Origin: Gemmatimonadaceae bacterium
GTDB taxonomy: Bacteria > Gemmatimonadota > Gemmatimonadetes > Gemmatimonadales > Gemmatimonadaceae
Assembly: GCA_025358925.1 (NCBI GenBank)
Contig: JANYHT010000040.1
Span: 35,163 to 99,162 of the forward strand
Direction: 5' to 3'
DNA: 64,000 nucleotides
The translations under genes and the position numbers were made by a program. Below the pieces are notes generated by a model. The model had not been told where the DNA came from. It saw only the letters and a program-made list of their open reading frames with translations, and did no database searches. Of the stretch, positions 1 through 10,874 are shown in pieces (the first letter of the stretch is position 1; every line of letters begins with the position of its first letter).

Positions 1-47
1 TCACGCAGGAAATCGCCGAGATCGTCGGCGGCGCGGCCGCGCTGTAG
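1..47 (+). CDS. atpG: ATP synthase F1 gamma subunit, C-terminal end (partial)
   Basis: Only the last 14 codons and the TAG stop are inside the window; the first complete codon starts at base 3. They read TQEIAEIVGGAAAL, which is the very conserved C-terminal helix of the F1 gamma subunit (typically ITxEIxEIVGGAAAL), the rotor shaft that turns inside the alpha3beta3 ring. The next gene, 42 bases on, is atpD, the usual gene order of F1 operons. The rest of the gene lies upstream of the window. Confidence 0.9.
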   Translation, partial: TQEIAEIVGGAAAL

Positions 48-59
48 TCGCAATAGTAA

Positions 60-1520
<1,461 letters not shown>

Positions 1521-1523
1521 TCG

Positions 1524-1799
1524 GTGAACACTCCGTTAACGGTGTCCGTGATTTCGCCGGAGAGGGTGTTGTTCAGCGGTTCCGCGCGCGCGGTCGTAGC
1601 ACCAGCATTTGACGGAGAGGTTGGCATTTTGGCCATGCATGCCCCGTTGATGACCGTACTCGGCCGTGGTATCTTGCGGGTGGAAACTGCCGAAGGCGAA
1701 CGGCGCTTTACAGTTGATGGCGGCTTCTTGCAGGTCGTGGACGATAGTGTCCGCGTCGTGACGGAGCGTGCGCAAGAGATGGGAGTTCCCGCGGCGTAA
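1524..1799 (+). CDS. atpC: F0F1 ATP synthase subunit epsilon, short form
   Basis: This is the epsilon subunit of the F1 central stalk, starting at GTG 1524, three bases after the atpD stop. The sequence carries the N-terminal beta-sandwich hallmarks SVISPERVLF and DGEVGILAMHAPLMT and ends at 91 aa. Epsilon in E. coli is about 139 aa, with a C-terminal pair of helices that can extend and inhibit ATP hydrolysis. That helical domain is absent here. A frameshift is not needed to explain this: the protein ends cleanly in GVPAA and a terminator follows. Short epsilons are known in other lineages, so loss of the inhibitory domain is a reasonable inference. Confidence 0.93.
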   Translation: MNTPLTVSVISPERVLFSGSARAVVAPAFDGEVGILAMHAPLMTVLGRGILRVETAEGERRFTVDGGFLQVVDDSVRVVTERAQEMGVPAA

Positions 1800-2237
1800 A
1801 GTCGCGAGTGTCGGAGCGGGGTTCGTCAAACAGGACGGTGTTTGGCGAGCCGCCGCTGCGGCCGGGTGCAGAAAGGCGCGGGACATGGGATAAATCCCCG
1901 TGTCGCGCGCTTACTTTTGACGAATGCTTGACACGGTGACGCGCAACGGAATTCTGCGGTTGTCACCAGATAGTAGTTAAGGTGAGTTAAACGTTGACAG
2001 GGTTGTGACCGACGCTAGCTTGCCGCAGCTATAGGGAACACTCAGAGATGAGCGTCCCCTACGTCCCGTCATGATGGGCGCGTGCCGCGCGTGTCCCGTC
2101 ACCCTCAGTGTCGTGTTTGTACCCAATCGGTGGCGCAGAGTTTCCGAAGCAGGCACGAGCGCGACGTTGCACCCGTTCAGAGAGGGCAATCCTCCTGTCT
2201 GAGCGATCGACCGTGGCAACACCTCTTGGAGGAGCAG
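1800..2237 (+). other. Gene-free gap between atpC and the TonB receptor gene
   Basis: Besides the terminator, the gap holds two TTGACA hexamers (1928-1933 and 1994-1999), each without a convincing -10 at 16-18 bases, so no promoter is called. A strong Shine-Dalgarno GGAGGAG lies at 2228-2234. An upstream TCCTCC at 2190-2195 is its exact complement over six bases and could mask it in the mRNA leader. No tRNA, riboswitch or convincing small gene was seen. An open frame reaching back to 2082 is judged to be leader, not protein. Confidence 0.5.
1876..1918 (+). terminator. Probable Rho-independent terminator of the atp operon
   Basis: A hairpin with arms at about 1876-1889 (GCGCGGGACATGGG) and 1896-1910 (CCCGTGTCGCGCGC) has one G-G mismatch and one wobble, and is followed by TTACTTTT. 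A weaker hairpin lies just before it, arms 1823-1832 and 1839-1848 with loop GGACGG. The position, 77 bases after the atpC stop, fits the end of the operon. Confidence 0.6.
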
Positions 2238-5200
2238 ATGAGGAATCTCGGACGTCGTCGGTGGTTAGTCGCGACGCTTCTGGGCGCAGCCCTTGTAGCG
2301 CCGATCACCGTCGCGCAGGCCCAAACCGGTAAACTTACTGGTGTTGTTGTGGATGCAGAGACGGGCAAGCCCATAGAAGGGGTTGCCGTGGTGGTGCAGG
2401 GTACGACGCTTGGCAACACGACAAACGCGAGTGGACGATTCTTTATCATCCAAGTGTCGCCGGGTAGCTATTCGGTGCAGGCGCGTCGGTTGGGTTACCA
2501 GAGCGTGACGGCGACGAATGTGCAAATTTCCATCGACGCCACGCGCGAACAGAATTTCAAACTCCGCGCCTCTAACACGACCCTGCAGGCGGTCACGGTG
2601 CAGGCTGATCAAGTACCGCTCGTTGAGCGCAACCAGGTTGGTTCGCGCACGACCATCACGGCGGAACAGATCACATCGTTGCCGGTCACGAGCATTGCCG
2701 GTGTGTTGGCGCTTCAGCAGGGCTTTACGCAGACGCCCGATAACACGTCGATTGTTTCGCTGGCCGAAGACCAACGCAGCACCACACCAACCGCACGTGT
2801 GCGCGGTAGTCGTGGTGGTGCAACGCTGTCAATGATTGACGGCATCGCCATTAACAATCCGTTGTTTGGGAGCGATGCCATCGGCTTGAGCGCGGTCGCG
2901 GTTCAGCAAGTCGATTTCCAGCGCGGTGCGATGGAGCCGCAGTATGGCAACGCGCTGGCGGGCGTCATTAACCAAGCCGTGCGCGAAGGCGGTTCCGAAG
3001 TTGCTGGTTCTGTCGAATTTCAAAACTCGACGCTACCAGGCAACGTGTTCGGCACCGTGCAAGACAAGTTGAAAGGATTCAACTTATTGCGTGGTTATCT
3101 CTCGGGGCCGGTCCCGGGGACGAATACAAAAGTGCGCTACGCGATCGCTGGCCAAGTACAGAGCGAAGCGCAGCGTGTGCTACAATTTGACAACGATGTA
3201 TACACGGCCAATGCGCCGGTTGTGCTCAACGATATTCTCGCGGTGTCGCAAAAGGACTTGACCAAAGGCTGGCAGGGTTTCGGTGGCACGCAGAACTCGT
3301 CCGTCGTCGGCAAGCTCACGTTTCAGCCATTCGCGAATACCACGTTCAAGATTACAGGCGCGGGATCGGAGCGACAGAACCGCGGTTATGATCGACGCTT
3401 CTTGTTCGCCTATCGCGGCGACCCGTTAGCCCTTGTAAACAATCGCGCCGACTCGTTGCAAATTCTTACGGGTGCCGACAATCGTCAGTCTCGCGATTTG
3501 TTGCAGCCGTCGGTCCGCGATAACGGTCGCCTCGTGATTGCGTCGCTAGAACAGCGTTTTGGTCGCACCAATGTGACGGTGCGTGCCGCACAGACTGATT
3601 TTCAACGCGTGACGTGCCCAATTTTCCTCGGCACGTGCATTCCGGGTCCGTTCGCATACGGCAATTTCGATCAATCGTTCCTCTCCATTTGCGGCGGCTT
3701 TACCGGCTGTGATCGCGTTCCATATCAGGGACTTGCAAGCGGCGTGTATGGTGGCGAGAAGTACACCACGCGCACGCTCAAAGCTGATGTGCAGTCGCAG
3801 TTCACCGATCACAACAATCTCCAGTTTGGTGCGCAGTTCGTCAGTCATGACTTTGTGTACAGCGACATTCAGCAGGACGCGAGCACCACGTCGGGCTTGA
3901 AGAATCTTGTCGCGCAAGTGTATCGCGGCAAGCCCACGGAAGCTGCGGCGTACGTTCAGAGTCTTATCGAATACGACTTTATCACCATCAAGTTGGGTGG
4001 GCGTTTCGACTACAACCGTGCGCGCGGTTTGGCACTGTCCAACCCGTTCGATCCGACTAACGGCACCACGGCACGCGAAGTGTGCAATGGGGCGTCGGTG
4101 AACGGGAAGAAGTTGGTCAATGCTGCCGGTCAGCCATACGGTCTCGCTGGTTGCGCGGCCTCGCCGATTGATAAGAACACCCAGCGTGCGGTACTGCTCG
4201 ATACCGCAACCGCCATTGCACAGCTCGACGATTTCCGTCAGTCGCCAGCGCGTACCTCGTTTAGCCCGCGCGTTGGCGTGGCGTTTCCGTTAACGGAAAA
4301 GTCACAAGTGTTTTTCAACGGTGGCCGCTACACGATGGTCCCGCTGTACGGCAATACGTATCGCAACACCGGCATTGGCACCGTTGCTGGCGTCGGCGAC
4401 AACTATTGCTCGGCCAGTCAGGTGAAGCCAGGCACGAAAGAGTGCACGCCAAACTTGTCGACCGATAATCCATCGTTTGTTGGCAATCCCGGCTTGCTGC
4501 TCGAAGAAGCGAAGCAATTTGAAGTGGGATATTCGGGCGAAGTTGGTCGCAATTATTCCATTCAGGTCGCGGTGTTCAATCGTTCGGAAACCGGCCTCAC
4601 GGGCATCCGTTCAAGCCGCGCACCACAAGATATTGGGTCCACGTATGCAGGCTCGTTGCCTGTGTACAACGTGATTGTGAACGGCGACTTCTTGTCGGCG
4701 CGCGGTGTTGAAATTGCATTCCGTCGGCGGCTCGCCGATCGCTGGGGCTACGACATTAACTACGCGCTTGGCCGTTCCACGCAAAGCGCTCGTCCGCCGG
4801 AACGCGCCAATGAAATTTCGCGCACCGACGAAGCGCTCCGCGCGCAGACAGTCGAAACACTCAACGATCTCGATCAGTCGCAAAATCTGAACGTGCAGCT
4901 CTTTTATCGCGTGCGGAACGATATCCCCAATTTGCCGCTTAACGCGGGCAAGTTGCTGCGCAATGCCAGTGCGTCACTCACGTACAGCTTCAGAACGGGC
5001 ATCCCGTACACGCCGCTGCGTGGTAGTGCAGCCGGAACGATCGGCACGAACAATCAAGGCGACGTGAACTCCGCACGGCAGCCGTCAACGCAAGACATTG
5101 GTTTGCTCGTCGACAAAGCTTTCCGCATCGGAAGCCTGCGTTACTCGGGATTCCTTCGTGTCACCAACTTGCTCGATCGCAAGAATTGCGTGCAGGTCTT

Positions 5201-5351
5201 CAACAACACCGGCACTTGCGACGCCGGTCTTCGCGATTTCGCGAATCGTCGCATTGGTAATGCAGGCGACAACACATCGACGGCCTTCGACCAGCCCGAG
5301 TATATCGGAGCCCGTCGTAGCATCTTTACTGGCCTGTCGGTCAACTTTTGA
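2238..5351 (+). CDS. TonB-dependent outer-membrane receptor with carboxypeptidase-regulatory domain
   Basis: A 1037-aa outer-membrane transporter, expected to import an unknown substrate using TonB energy. ATG 2238 is chosen because GGAGGAG lies just upstream and it yields a clean signal peptide (MRNLGRRRW, hydrophobic core, cleavage after AQA). Residues about 31-110 form a CarboxypepD_reg-like beta-sandwich (GVVVDAETGKPIEGVAVVV). A plug domain follows from about 120 (ITAEQITSLPV, then RGSRGGATLSMIDGIAIN). The rest is barrel, with several Cys-pair loops, ending in a C-terminal phenylalanine (LSVNF), the usual BAM recognition signal. It is the first gene of a run with the giant exported protein, whose open frame overlaps its stop. 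Substrate is unknown. Confidence 0.88.
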   Translation: MRNLGRRRWLVATLLGAALVAPITVAQAQTGKLTGVVVDAETGKPIEGVAVVVQGTTLGNTTNASGRFFIIQVSPGSYSVQARRLGYQSVTATNVQISIDATREQNFKLRASNTTLQAVTVQADQVPLVERNQVGSRTTITAEQITSLPVTSIAGVLALQQGFTQTPDNTSIVSLAEDQRSTTPTARVRGSRGGATLSMIDGIAINNPLFGSDAIGLSAVAVQQVDFQRGAMEPQYGNALAGVINQAVREGGSEVAGSVEFQNSTLPGNVFGTVQDKLKGFNLLRGYLSGPVPGTNTKVRYAIAGQVQSEAQRVLQFDNDVYTANAPVVLNDILAVSQKDLTKGWQGFGGTQNSSVVGKLTFQPFANTTFKITGAGSERQNRGYDRRFLFAYRGDPLALVNNRADSLQILTGADNRQSRDLLQPSVRDNGRLVIASLEQRFGRTNVTVRAAQTDFQRVTCPIFLGTCIPGPFAYGNFDQSFLSICGGFTGCDRVPYQGLASGVYGGEKYTTRTLKADVQSQFTDHNNLQFGAQFVSHDFVYSDIQQDASTTSGLKNLVAQVYRGKPTEAAAYVQSLIEYDFITIKLGGRFDYNRARGLALSNPFDPTNGTTAREVCNGASVNGKKLVNAAGQPYGLAGCAASPIDKNTQRAVLLDTATAIAQLDDFRQSPARTSFSPRVGVAFPLTEKSQVFFNGGRYTMVPLYGNTYRNTGIGTVAGVGDNYCSASQVKPGTKECTPNLSTDNPSFVGNPGLLLEEAKQFEVGYSGEVGRNYSIQVAVFNRSETGLTGIRSSRAPQDIGSTYAGSLPVYNVIVNGDFLSARGVEIAFRRRLADRWGYDINYALGRSTQSARPPERANEISRTDEALRAQTVETLNDLDQSQNLNVQLFYRVRNDIPNLPLNAGKLLRNASASLTYSFRTGIPYTPLRGSAAGTIGTNNQGDVNSARQPSTQDIGLLVDKAFRIGSLRYSGFLRVTNLLDRKNCVQVFNNTGTCDAGLRDFANRRIGNAGDNTSTAFDQPEYIGARRSIFTGLSVNF

Positions 5352-5419
5352 ACGTGGACGGCACTCAGCTCATGGGTTTTCATATCAATTGTCTCTCGGA
5401 ACAGACTCGAGCGGTTGGG

Positions 5420-8400
5420 ATGCGTCGCATAACGCGCATCGTCATCGCGGTCAGTATGCTCACCGGCATCACGTCGCTCACGATGCCTGGCCGTGCAAAC
5501 GCGCAAGTGCGTCAGCAAGCTCCGGTGACACACTTGGACGAGCTACAGTCCGATGGCACGATCAAACAGATCCCCATCGCGCCAAAGAGTGGGTTCGATC
5601 TCTTTGCGGCAGAAGATCTCGCCTTTGGCACGCTTCGCATGACCGGACAGTTTCGCGCCGGTGTGGCGAACCAAGGTGGACCAAACGCGCAAAACCAAAA
5701 CGATCAAACGCGCGGTCATTACAACGTTAGTCCGACGCAGGGCGGTTTCTTTCAATATTTCCAGATGGGATTTGCAGGTGCAGCGCCACCATCTGAATTC
5801 CGGAAAATTCGCGCAGTGAATCCCGGCATCAACAACATGACCGGATCGCTCGGCTACACGACCTTGTTGTGGGAAACGCTGGTCAGCAGCAATCGTCGTT
5901 GGGGCGCGGCCGACGCGCAGTTCGGTAAGTCGTTCTCCGGTGTTACATCAGACGCCGGCTCGTCGTGTCGTGCAGACGGCGGTGGTACGTACCAAAATAC
6001 TGGCTTCTCGTTGCTCGCGCAGAAAGACTGCCCGGATACGTGGGGCTCGGAAGGGTTTCGAGGCAAGCTTTCCGTACCGGATTCCGTGTGGCTGAACACA
6101 TTCAACGGCGACAAGAGCGGATTTCGTTGGGATGATTGGCGCCTGTCGCGCTCGCGTTTGAACGCCGCCGACTACCTCGGCACGCAAAGCGTGTACGGGT
6201 TCATGAGCGACTACTATCGCGAGCAGCGCTTGCGTTGGGGTTCGGTCATTCCCGGTGGGTCAGGATCCCCGCTTGATAACGGATATCCGCTTGGACTCGA
6301 GCTGCGCATGGACAGTTGGCAATTCTCCGCGCCATCGACGCGTAACACGCAGTTTTACCAAGTGCAGATGGTTAACAAGTCCGCGTCCGTGTACGGCACC
6401 GGAATTGACTACGATTCTCTGTACTTCGGCCTAACACCAGGCGTTTTGATGGTGATTGGCGGTAACCAGTACGCGTCACTGTATTTTGATTTTGGCAGCA
6501 ACACGATCTACATGGCGAAGGCTAACACGAGCGGCAATTGTTCAACGTCATTCCCGAAACGCTATTTGAATACGACGCTTGGTGGATGCGTAGACGTTGC
6601 TGTGGGTTTTAACGGCGGCGTGTACACCATGACGTGGCTCAAGTCGCCGCTGGGCGATGTGCGCAACAAGCGTTTCACGAGAGATCCGGCAGATCCGTAT
6701 TACAATCCCAATAGTCTACTCGCTGGCGATACGATCACGTTCAATCATTCGCATCCCGGCTCTGTGGGCCGATCGAGTCAGGCGCTCACGCGTTCCACGC
6801 GTGCTGGGTTTGGTTACCTCGCGTCAAAGGAAGACGACTTCATGGACGGTCGCAATCCGTCCGATTTCACGCTGAATAACTACACTGGCATGGTCACCCC
6901 TGAGCAGTGGGATGGCACGTTTCCGACCACGATCGCTGGTGTGAAGTTCAGCAAGTTTGTACCGGGCACCACAACCAATCCGGTCAACGGTCGTCCGTTC
7001 GGCAAATGGGATTACAATCACGATGGCGTGCAGGATACCATCGCCGTTCCCGGTTGCGGCTCGCTCGGATGCGCTGGACTGTATTCCGATTCGATTGCTG
7101 GCGGCTGGCGTAACGAGTACGGCAACGTTCTCGGCACAGTGAGCGCTGGACCGTTTAAGCTCAAGTCCAACGATACTACGCAATTCCTCTTCGCCTTTTC
7201 GTGGTCGCCAGACTCGGTGAGCGCGCGCAAAACTATTGAAGGACTCACCGAAGCGTATCGCACGAACTACGCGGGTCCGCAGCCAATCGCGTACCCGCAG
7301 GTGAAGGCCGGCTTGTCATACACCATCGAGTCTGCCGAGCTGCTTGACTCAATCACGGTGGGCGCGGCCACGACAATTGGTTCACGGCTCACGGTTCGCT
7401 ATCCGCAGATCAGTCCCGTCGACCCGTTTATGGTGGGCTTGGTGAACAAAGTGCGTGCGGATTCGCTTGCTGGAGACGCCGCCACGCGTCGTTTGTTGCG
7501 ATTAAATCCGGGATTGCTTGACTCGCTGCGTGCGCGCGCCAACGACAACTTGGCGTTGGTGTACGTCTTTAAGTCATGCGACGCTGGTGTGACGTTTACA
7601 AATACCACAGGGAATTCGGGCACGTGTACGTCAGCACCCATTCGTGCCATCGACGCCGCACAGCCAGCGTTCTCATGGCGTCCGGTCGCTACGGTGGCGT
7701 ACGTGAACGGCGTGCCGCAAACGCCCAATTACAGCGAGGCGTTACAAGCAGGACGCAGCTACACGTATTCGTTTGTCACGCGAACGCGTGGGTTCTCCGA
7801 TGCCAACTTCCGCATCGTTGATTCCGTGGCCGGTCGAGGACTCGTCATCACCAATGTTCAAGACGCGTTGGGATTCCCTCTCGACACGATCAATTCGGCA
7901 TTCGCAACGTCCGGTCCGGCGTCGCTGACGATTTACGCTCCGATCACGAACGCCGCAGGCCGTCAGTTTGCTCGAGTCGACACAGCCACGCTAATTGGTA
8001 AGGCCACGCAACCGGTGTTGGTCCAAGCCGTGTCGAACGACGTGACTGGCACAACGCGATTGGTATTCGCGAATCAGTTCATTATTCGCAAAACGGTGGA
8101 TACGCTCACGCGCGCCACCAACACTACGGTCAGTGCGCGTTATGTGCTGCCGAACGCTGCGACGTCGGCCACTGCAACGCCGCAGTCTAATTTCGTAGCG
8201 CGCGAACAAGTGTTCTCCGCACCACAGAATATCCCCGTTCGATTTGGCATCAATTTGTTGCCCGGTACGGCACGCGGGTTTAGTGGCTCTGCACGCGTCT
8301 TTGTTGACACCATCAACGCCCTTGCTGCATACCCAGGCTACGTATGGGTAACGGCGGACAATCGCCCGATCTTCGCGATCAACGATCCGTTTGGCACGAA

Positions 8401-9757
8401 CGGTGGCAATCAGGTTCGCGATCAAGTGGGGTCGCCGTTCTATCCTGGCTTTACGGCGCAGCCTGATGACTCTTCGAATACCGCGAATGGATTCCGCCAA
8501 GAGCGGCTGAGCAACAACGTGTTGCGCGATCGAAATTTTGTCATTCGAAAGGACGGCGACACGTTGTCGAATGCCGCCAGAGTGTTTGTTCCACAAGTGC
8601 AGGGTACGTTCACGACGGCCGCGACTGGCGCGCTGGCGGGCAATAAGCGCGTCAAGGGCGGTCGCTATGAGCTCACGTGGCAGACCGATCCTTGGGGTTC
8701 GAAAGCGCCGTTCAATCTCGATCCCGTCGCGTCATTGCAGGCCACCGTCACAGCGTCATTGCTTGACGTTGCGTCGAAGACAACAACGTTGACCGAAACA
8801 TCGGCGGCCGTCACAGCGCTCGTTGGCGCACCAGCAACCCGTCCGCTTGTCCGTGTGCGCGTACCATTCACGATGAAGTTCACTGACCCTGACGGCGGTC
8901 GCGAAGAGCAGGTGAAATTTGCCATGCAGGCGCGACAGACAATTGCCCAAGGTGGCGTCGGTAACACACGCTTGCTTGGGTCTGGCAACGATACGGTGCG
9001 CGTCGCTGTGCCTGATTCGCTCTGGATGCCAGGCGACACGCTAATCGTATTGCAAAAGGTGGAACGCGATAGCTCAGTCGGAACTGGTGCCGCGAAGTTT
9101 GTGGTGGTGCAGCCGGACGGTTCGAACGGCTTCCGTCCGATTCCTGTGCTGGTTGACTCTATCGGCTTGAACAAGTTTCTCGTTGCCTGCACCGGCGGTA
9201 ACAATGGCACCGGTGTGCGGCAAGCGAACGACGCGAGCTCCTGTAACCCGCTGGTGATCAATGCGCGTGGCGCATCAACGGCTGGTGGATACTTGGCCGT
9301 GCAACCGTCGTGGCGTCAGTTGTTCGAGCTGACACGCACCTTCGACTCGCGCTCCGCATTGCAACTCAGCGCAACCCCGTACAGCGTCAAGTCAACCCTT
9401 ACGAAGGCTGATCTGGCGAAGGTGTCCGTCGTTCCAAATCCGTATCTGGTACGATCGGACCTCGATCCAGTGGACGGTACGCGACTCGGTGTGCCGCGCA
9501 TCTACTTCACGAACGTGCCCGAACAAGGTGTACTGCGCGTCTACTCAGTCTCCGGTCAATTCATTCAGGAATTGACGTGGACGAAGAGCGATCTCACGTA
9601 CGCTGGCAACAATTCAACATCTGGCGACTTGCCGTTCAATCTCCGCACACGCGAAGGCACTGACATGGCGTCCGGTCTCTATTTGTATGTCCTCACTGCC
9701 ACTGGATCGGCTGGTAAAGATCAGGTGCAGCGCGGCAAATTCGTGATCATTCGCTAA
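5420..9757 (+). CDS. Giant exported protein with C-terminal T9SS-like/FlgD-Ig module
   Basis: A 1445-aa secreted or surface protein. ATG 5420 starts a plausible signal peptide (MRRITRIVIAVSML, cleavage after ANAQ); the frame is open back to a TTG at 5348 that overlaps the receptor stop, so the start is uncertain. The body is rich in Thr, Asn, Ser and Asp and looks like stacked beta domains; no enzyme motif was recognised. The last 110 residues begin VVPNPYLVRSD, continue with LRVYSVSGQFIQELTW and finish ASGLYLYVLT and GKFVIIR. That is the layout of FlgD-Ig-like/T9SS sorting modules. It is followed 11 bases on by a PorV-like gene, the partner expected for such a cargo. Confidence 0.75.
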   Translation: MRRITRIVIAVSMLTGITSLTMPGRANAQVRQQAPVTHLDELQSDGTIKQIPIAPKSGFDLFAAEDLAFGTLRMTGQFRAGVANQGGPNAQNQNDQTRGHYNVSPTQGGFFQYFQMGFAGAAPPSEFRKIRAVNPGINNMTGSLGYTTLLWETLVSSNRRWGAADAQFGKSFSGVTSDAGSSCRADGGGTYQNTGFSLLAQKDCPDTWGSEGFRGKLSVPDSVWLNTFNGDKSGFRWDDWRLSRSRLNAADYLGTQSVYGFMSDYYREQRLRWGSVIPGGSGSPLDNGYPLGLELRMDSWQFSAPSTRNTQFYQVQMVNKSASVYGTGIDYDSLYFGLTPGVLMVIGGNQYASLYFDFGSNTIYMAKANTSGNCSTSFPKRYLNTTLGGCVDVAVGFNGGVYTMTWLKSPLGDVRNKRFTRDPADPYYNPNSLLAGDTITFNHSHPGSVGRSSQALTRSTRAGFGYLASKEDDFMDGRNPSDFTLNNYTGMVTPEQWDGTFPTTIAGVKFSKFVPGTTTNPVNGRPFGKWDYNHDGVQDTIAVPGCGSLGCAGLYSDSIAGGWRNEYGNVLGTVSAGPFKLKSNDTTQFLFAFSWSPDSVSARKTIEGLTEAYRTNYAGPQPIAYPQVKAGLSYTIESAELLDSITVGAATTIGSRLTVRYPQISPVDPFMVGLVNKVRADSLAGDAATRRLLRLNPGLLDSLRARANDNLALVYVFKSCDAGVTFTNTTGNSGTCTSAPIRAIDAAQPAFSWRPVATVAYVNGVPQTPNYSEALQAGRSYTYSFVTRTRGFSDANFRIVDSVAGRGLVITNVQDALGFPLDTINSAFATSGPASLTIYAPITNAAGRQFARVDTATLIGKATQPVLVQAVSNDVTGTTRLVFANQFIIRKTVDTLTRATNTTVSARYVLPNAATSATATPQSNFVAREQVFSAPQNIPVRFGINLLPGTARGFSGSARVFVDTINALAAYPGYVWVTADNRPIFAINDPFGTNGGNQVRDQVGSPFYPGFTAQPDDSSNTANGFRQERLSNNVLRDRNFVIRKDGDTLSNAARVFVPQVQGTFTTAATGALAGNKRVKGGRYELTWQTDPWGSKAPFNLDPVASLQATVTASLLDVASKTTTLTETSAAVTALVGAPATRPLVRVRVPFTMKFTDPDGGREEQVKFAMQARQTIAQGGVGNTRLLGSGNDTVRVAVPDSLWMPGDTLIVLQKVERDSSVGTGAAKFVVVQPDGSNGFRPIPVLVDSIGLNKFLVACTGGNNGTGVRQANDASSCNPLVINARGASTAGGYLAVQPSWRQLFELTRTFDSRSALQLSATPYSVKSTLTKADLAKVSVVPNPYLVRSDLDPVDGTRLGVPRIYFTNVPEQGVLRVYSVSGQFIQELTWTKSDLTYAGNNSTSGDLPFNLRTREGTDMASGLYLYVLTATGSAGKDQVQRGKFVIIR

Positions 9758-9767
9758 CGGAGCAGCG

Positions 9768-10874
9768 ATGCATATCTCTCGCACCATCAGCGCCTTGAGC
9801 GCTGCCACTTTGCTTCTGAGCGCCTCCGCGCGCGCTCAGGGGCCAGGGGGCATTCTTCCAACGCCGCAAGACACTCCCAATCGACAGGGTACGCGCGGCG
9901 CAAATTTCTTACACATTGGTATTGGTGCCCGCGGAGGCGCGATGGCTGGCGCCATTGCGAGTTCCGTGAACGGACCAACGGCGTGGTATTGGAATCCTGC
10001 CGGCGCCGCAACATCAGAAGGCTTTTCAGCCGTTGCCGGTCGGCAGAATCTCTACGGTGATCTCGGCCTCGCGCAGTCGTACGCCGCCCTGTCCATCCCG
10101 GCGCTGGGTGGCGTGCTCGGCGTGCATTTCAACAGTCTCAATTCTGGAGACATTAAGCGTACCACCGAAACGAACCCGTTCGGTGATCGGCTTGGCGGCA
10201 ACGTATTCCAATGGACGTCCACCGAAGCGGGGCTCGGCTTTTCGAAGCGGCTCACGGATCGACTCTCGGTTGGCGCACAGGTTAAGTACATCTCCGAAGG
10301 CATCCCGGATGCGAGCACGACCTGGGTTGCCGGCGACATTGGGACCCAGTTCAACACGGGCTTATACGGTCTCGTCATTGGCGGCGCGATCCAAAATGTC
10401 GGCTCCACTGGCCGTGCAACGGGCGCAATCATCACGCGCATTGTCTCGACGCCAGACCGCACCAATTTCAACGAAAACCGACGCGTGCAGCTGTACACGA
10501 ATTCAACGGAAATTCCGGTGGAGTTTCGCGTTTCACTCGGGTCCGATATTCTCGGCAGCGCGAATTCAATGTTTGGTGGCGCGGGCGGAAAGAACACACT
10601 GACCGGCGAGTTTGCGTTGAACGAGTCGACAGACTTTTCAACGCAGTATGCAGTCGGCGTTGAATACGGATACCGCAACCTGCTCTTCTTGCGCGGTGGC
10701 AAACGCTTCTACAACGATGAGCGCAATCGTGGCACGTCGGTACAGGTTGGACTAGCCGGTGGTTTCGGTGTGCGCCTTCCCGTGTTGGGTCGCAGCATGC
10801 GCTTCGACTACTCGTTCGAATCGGCAGGCGCACTGCAAAACGTACAGATCTTTTCGTTTGAGGTCGGCCGATGA
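9768..10874 (+). CDS. PorV/PorQ-like outer-membrane beta-barrel protein
   Basis: A 368-aa exported barrel: signal peptide MHISRTISALSAATLLLSAS with cleavage after ARAQ, then FLHIGIGARGGAMAGA and SVNGPTAWYWNPAG. These are the N-terminal hallmarks of the PorV/PorQ family, related to FadL/UPF0164 barrels. In Bacteroidota PorV shuttles T9SS cargo to the attachment complex. Here it sits directly after a cargo-like protein with a T9SS-type tail and overlaps the next gene by four bases (ATGA). The Shine-Dalgarno CGGAGCAGCG is right before ATG 9768. The family call is fairly firm; a shuttle role is inferred from context only. Confidence 0.8.
   Translation: MHISRTISALSAATLLLSASARAQGPGGILPTPQDTPNRQGTRGANFLHIGIGARGGAMAGAIASSVNGPTAWYWNPAGAATSEGFSAVAGRQNLYGDLGLAQSYAALSIPALGGVLGVHFNSLNSGDIKRTTETNPFGDRLGGNVFQWTSTEAGLGFSKRLTDRLSVGAQVKYISEGIPDASTTWVAGDIGTQFNTGLYGLVIGGAIQNVGSTGRATGAIITRIVSTPDRTNFNENRRVQLYTNSTEIPVEFRVSLGSDILGSANSMFGGAGGKNTLTGEFALNESTDFSTQYAVGVEYGYRNLLFLRGGKRFYNDERNRGTSVQVGLAGGFGVRLPVLGRSMRFDYSFESAGALQNVQIFSFEVGR

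Noticed and set aside
1928..1999. Two TTGACA promoter-like hexamers
   Set aside because: Neither has an acceptable -10 hexamer at 16-18 bases, so no promoter is listed.
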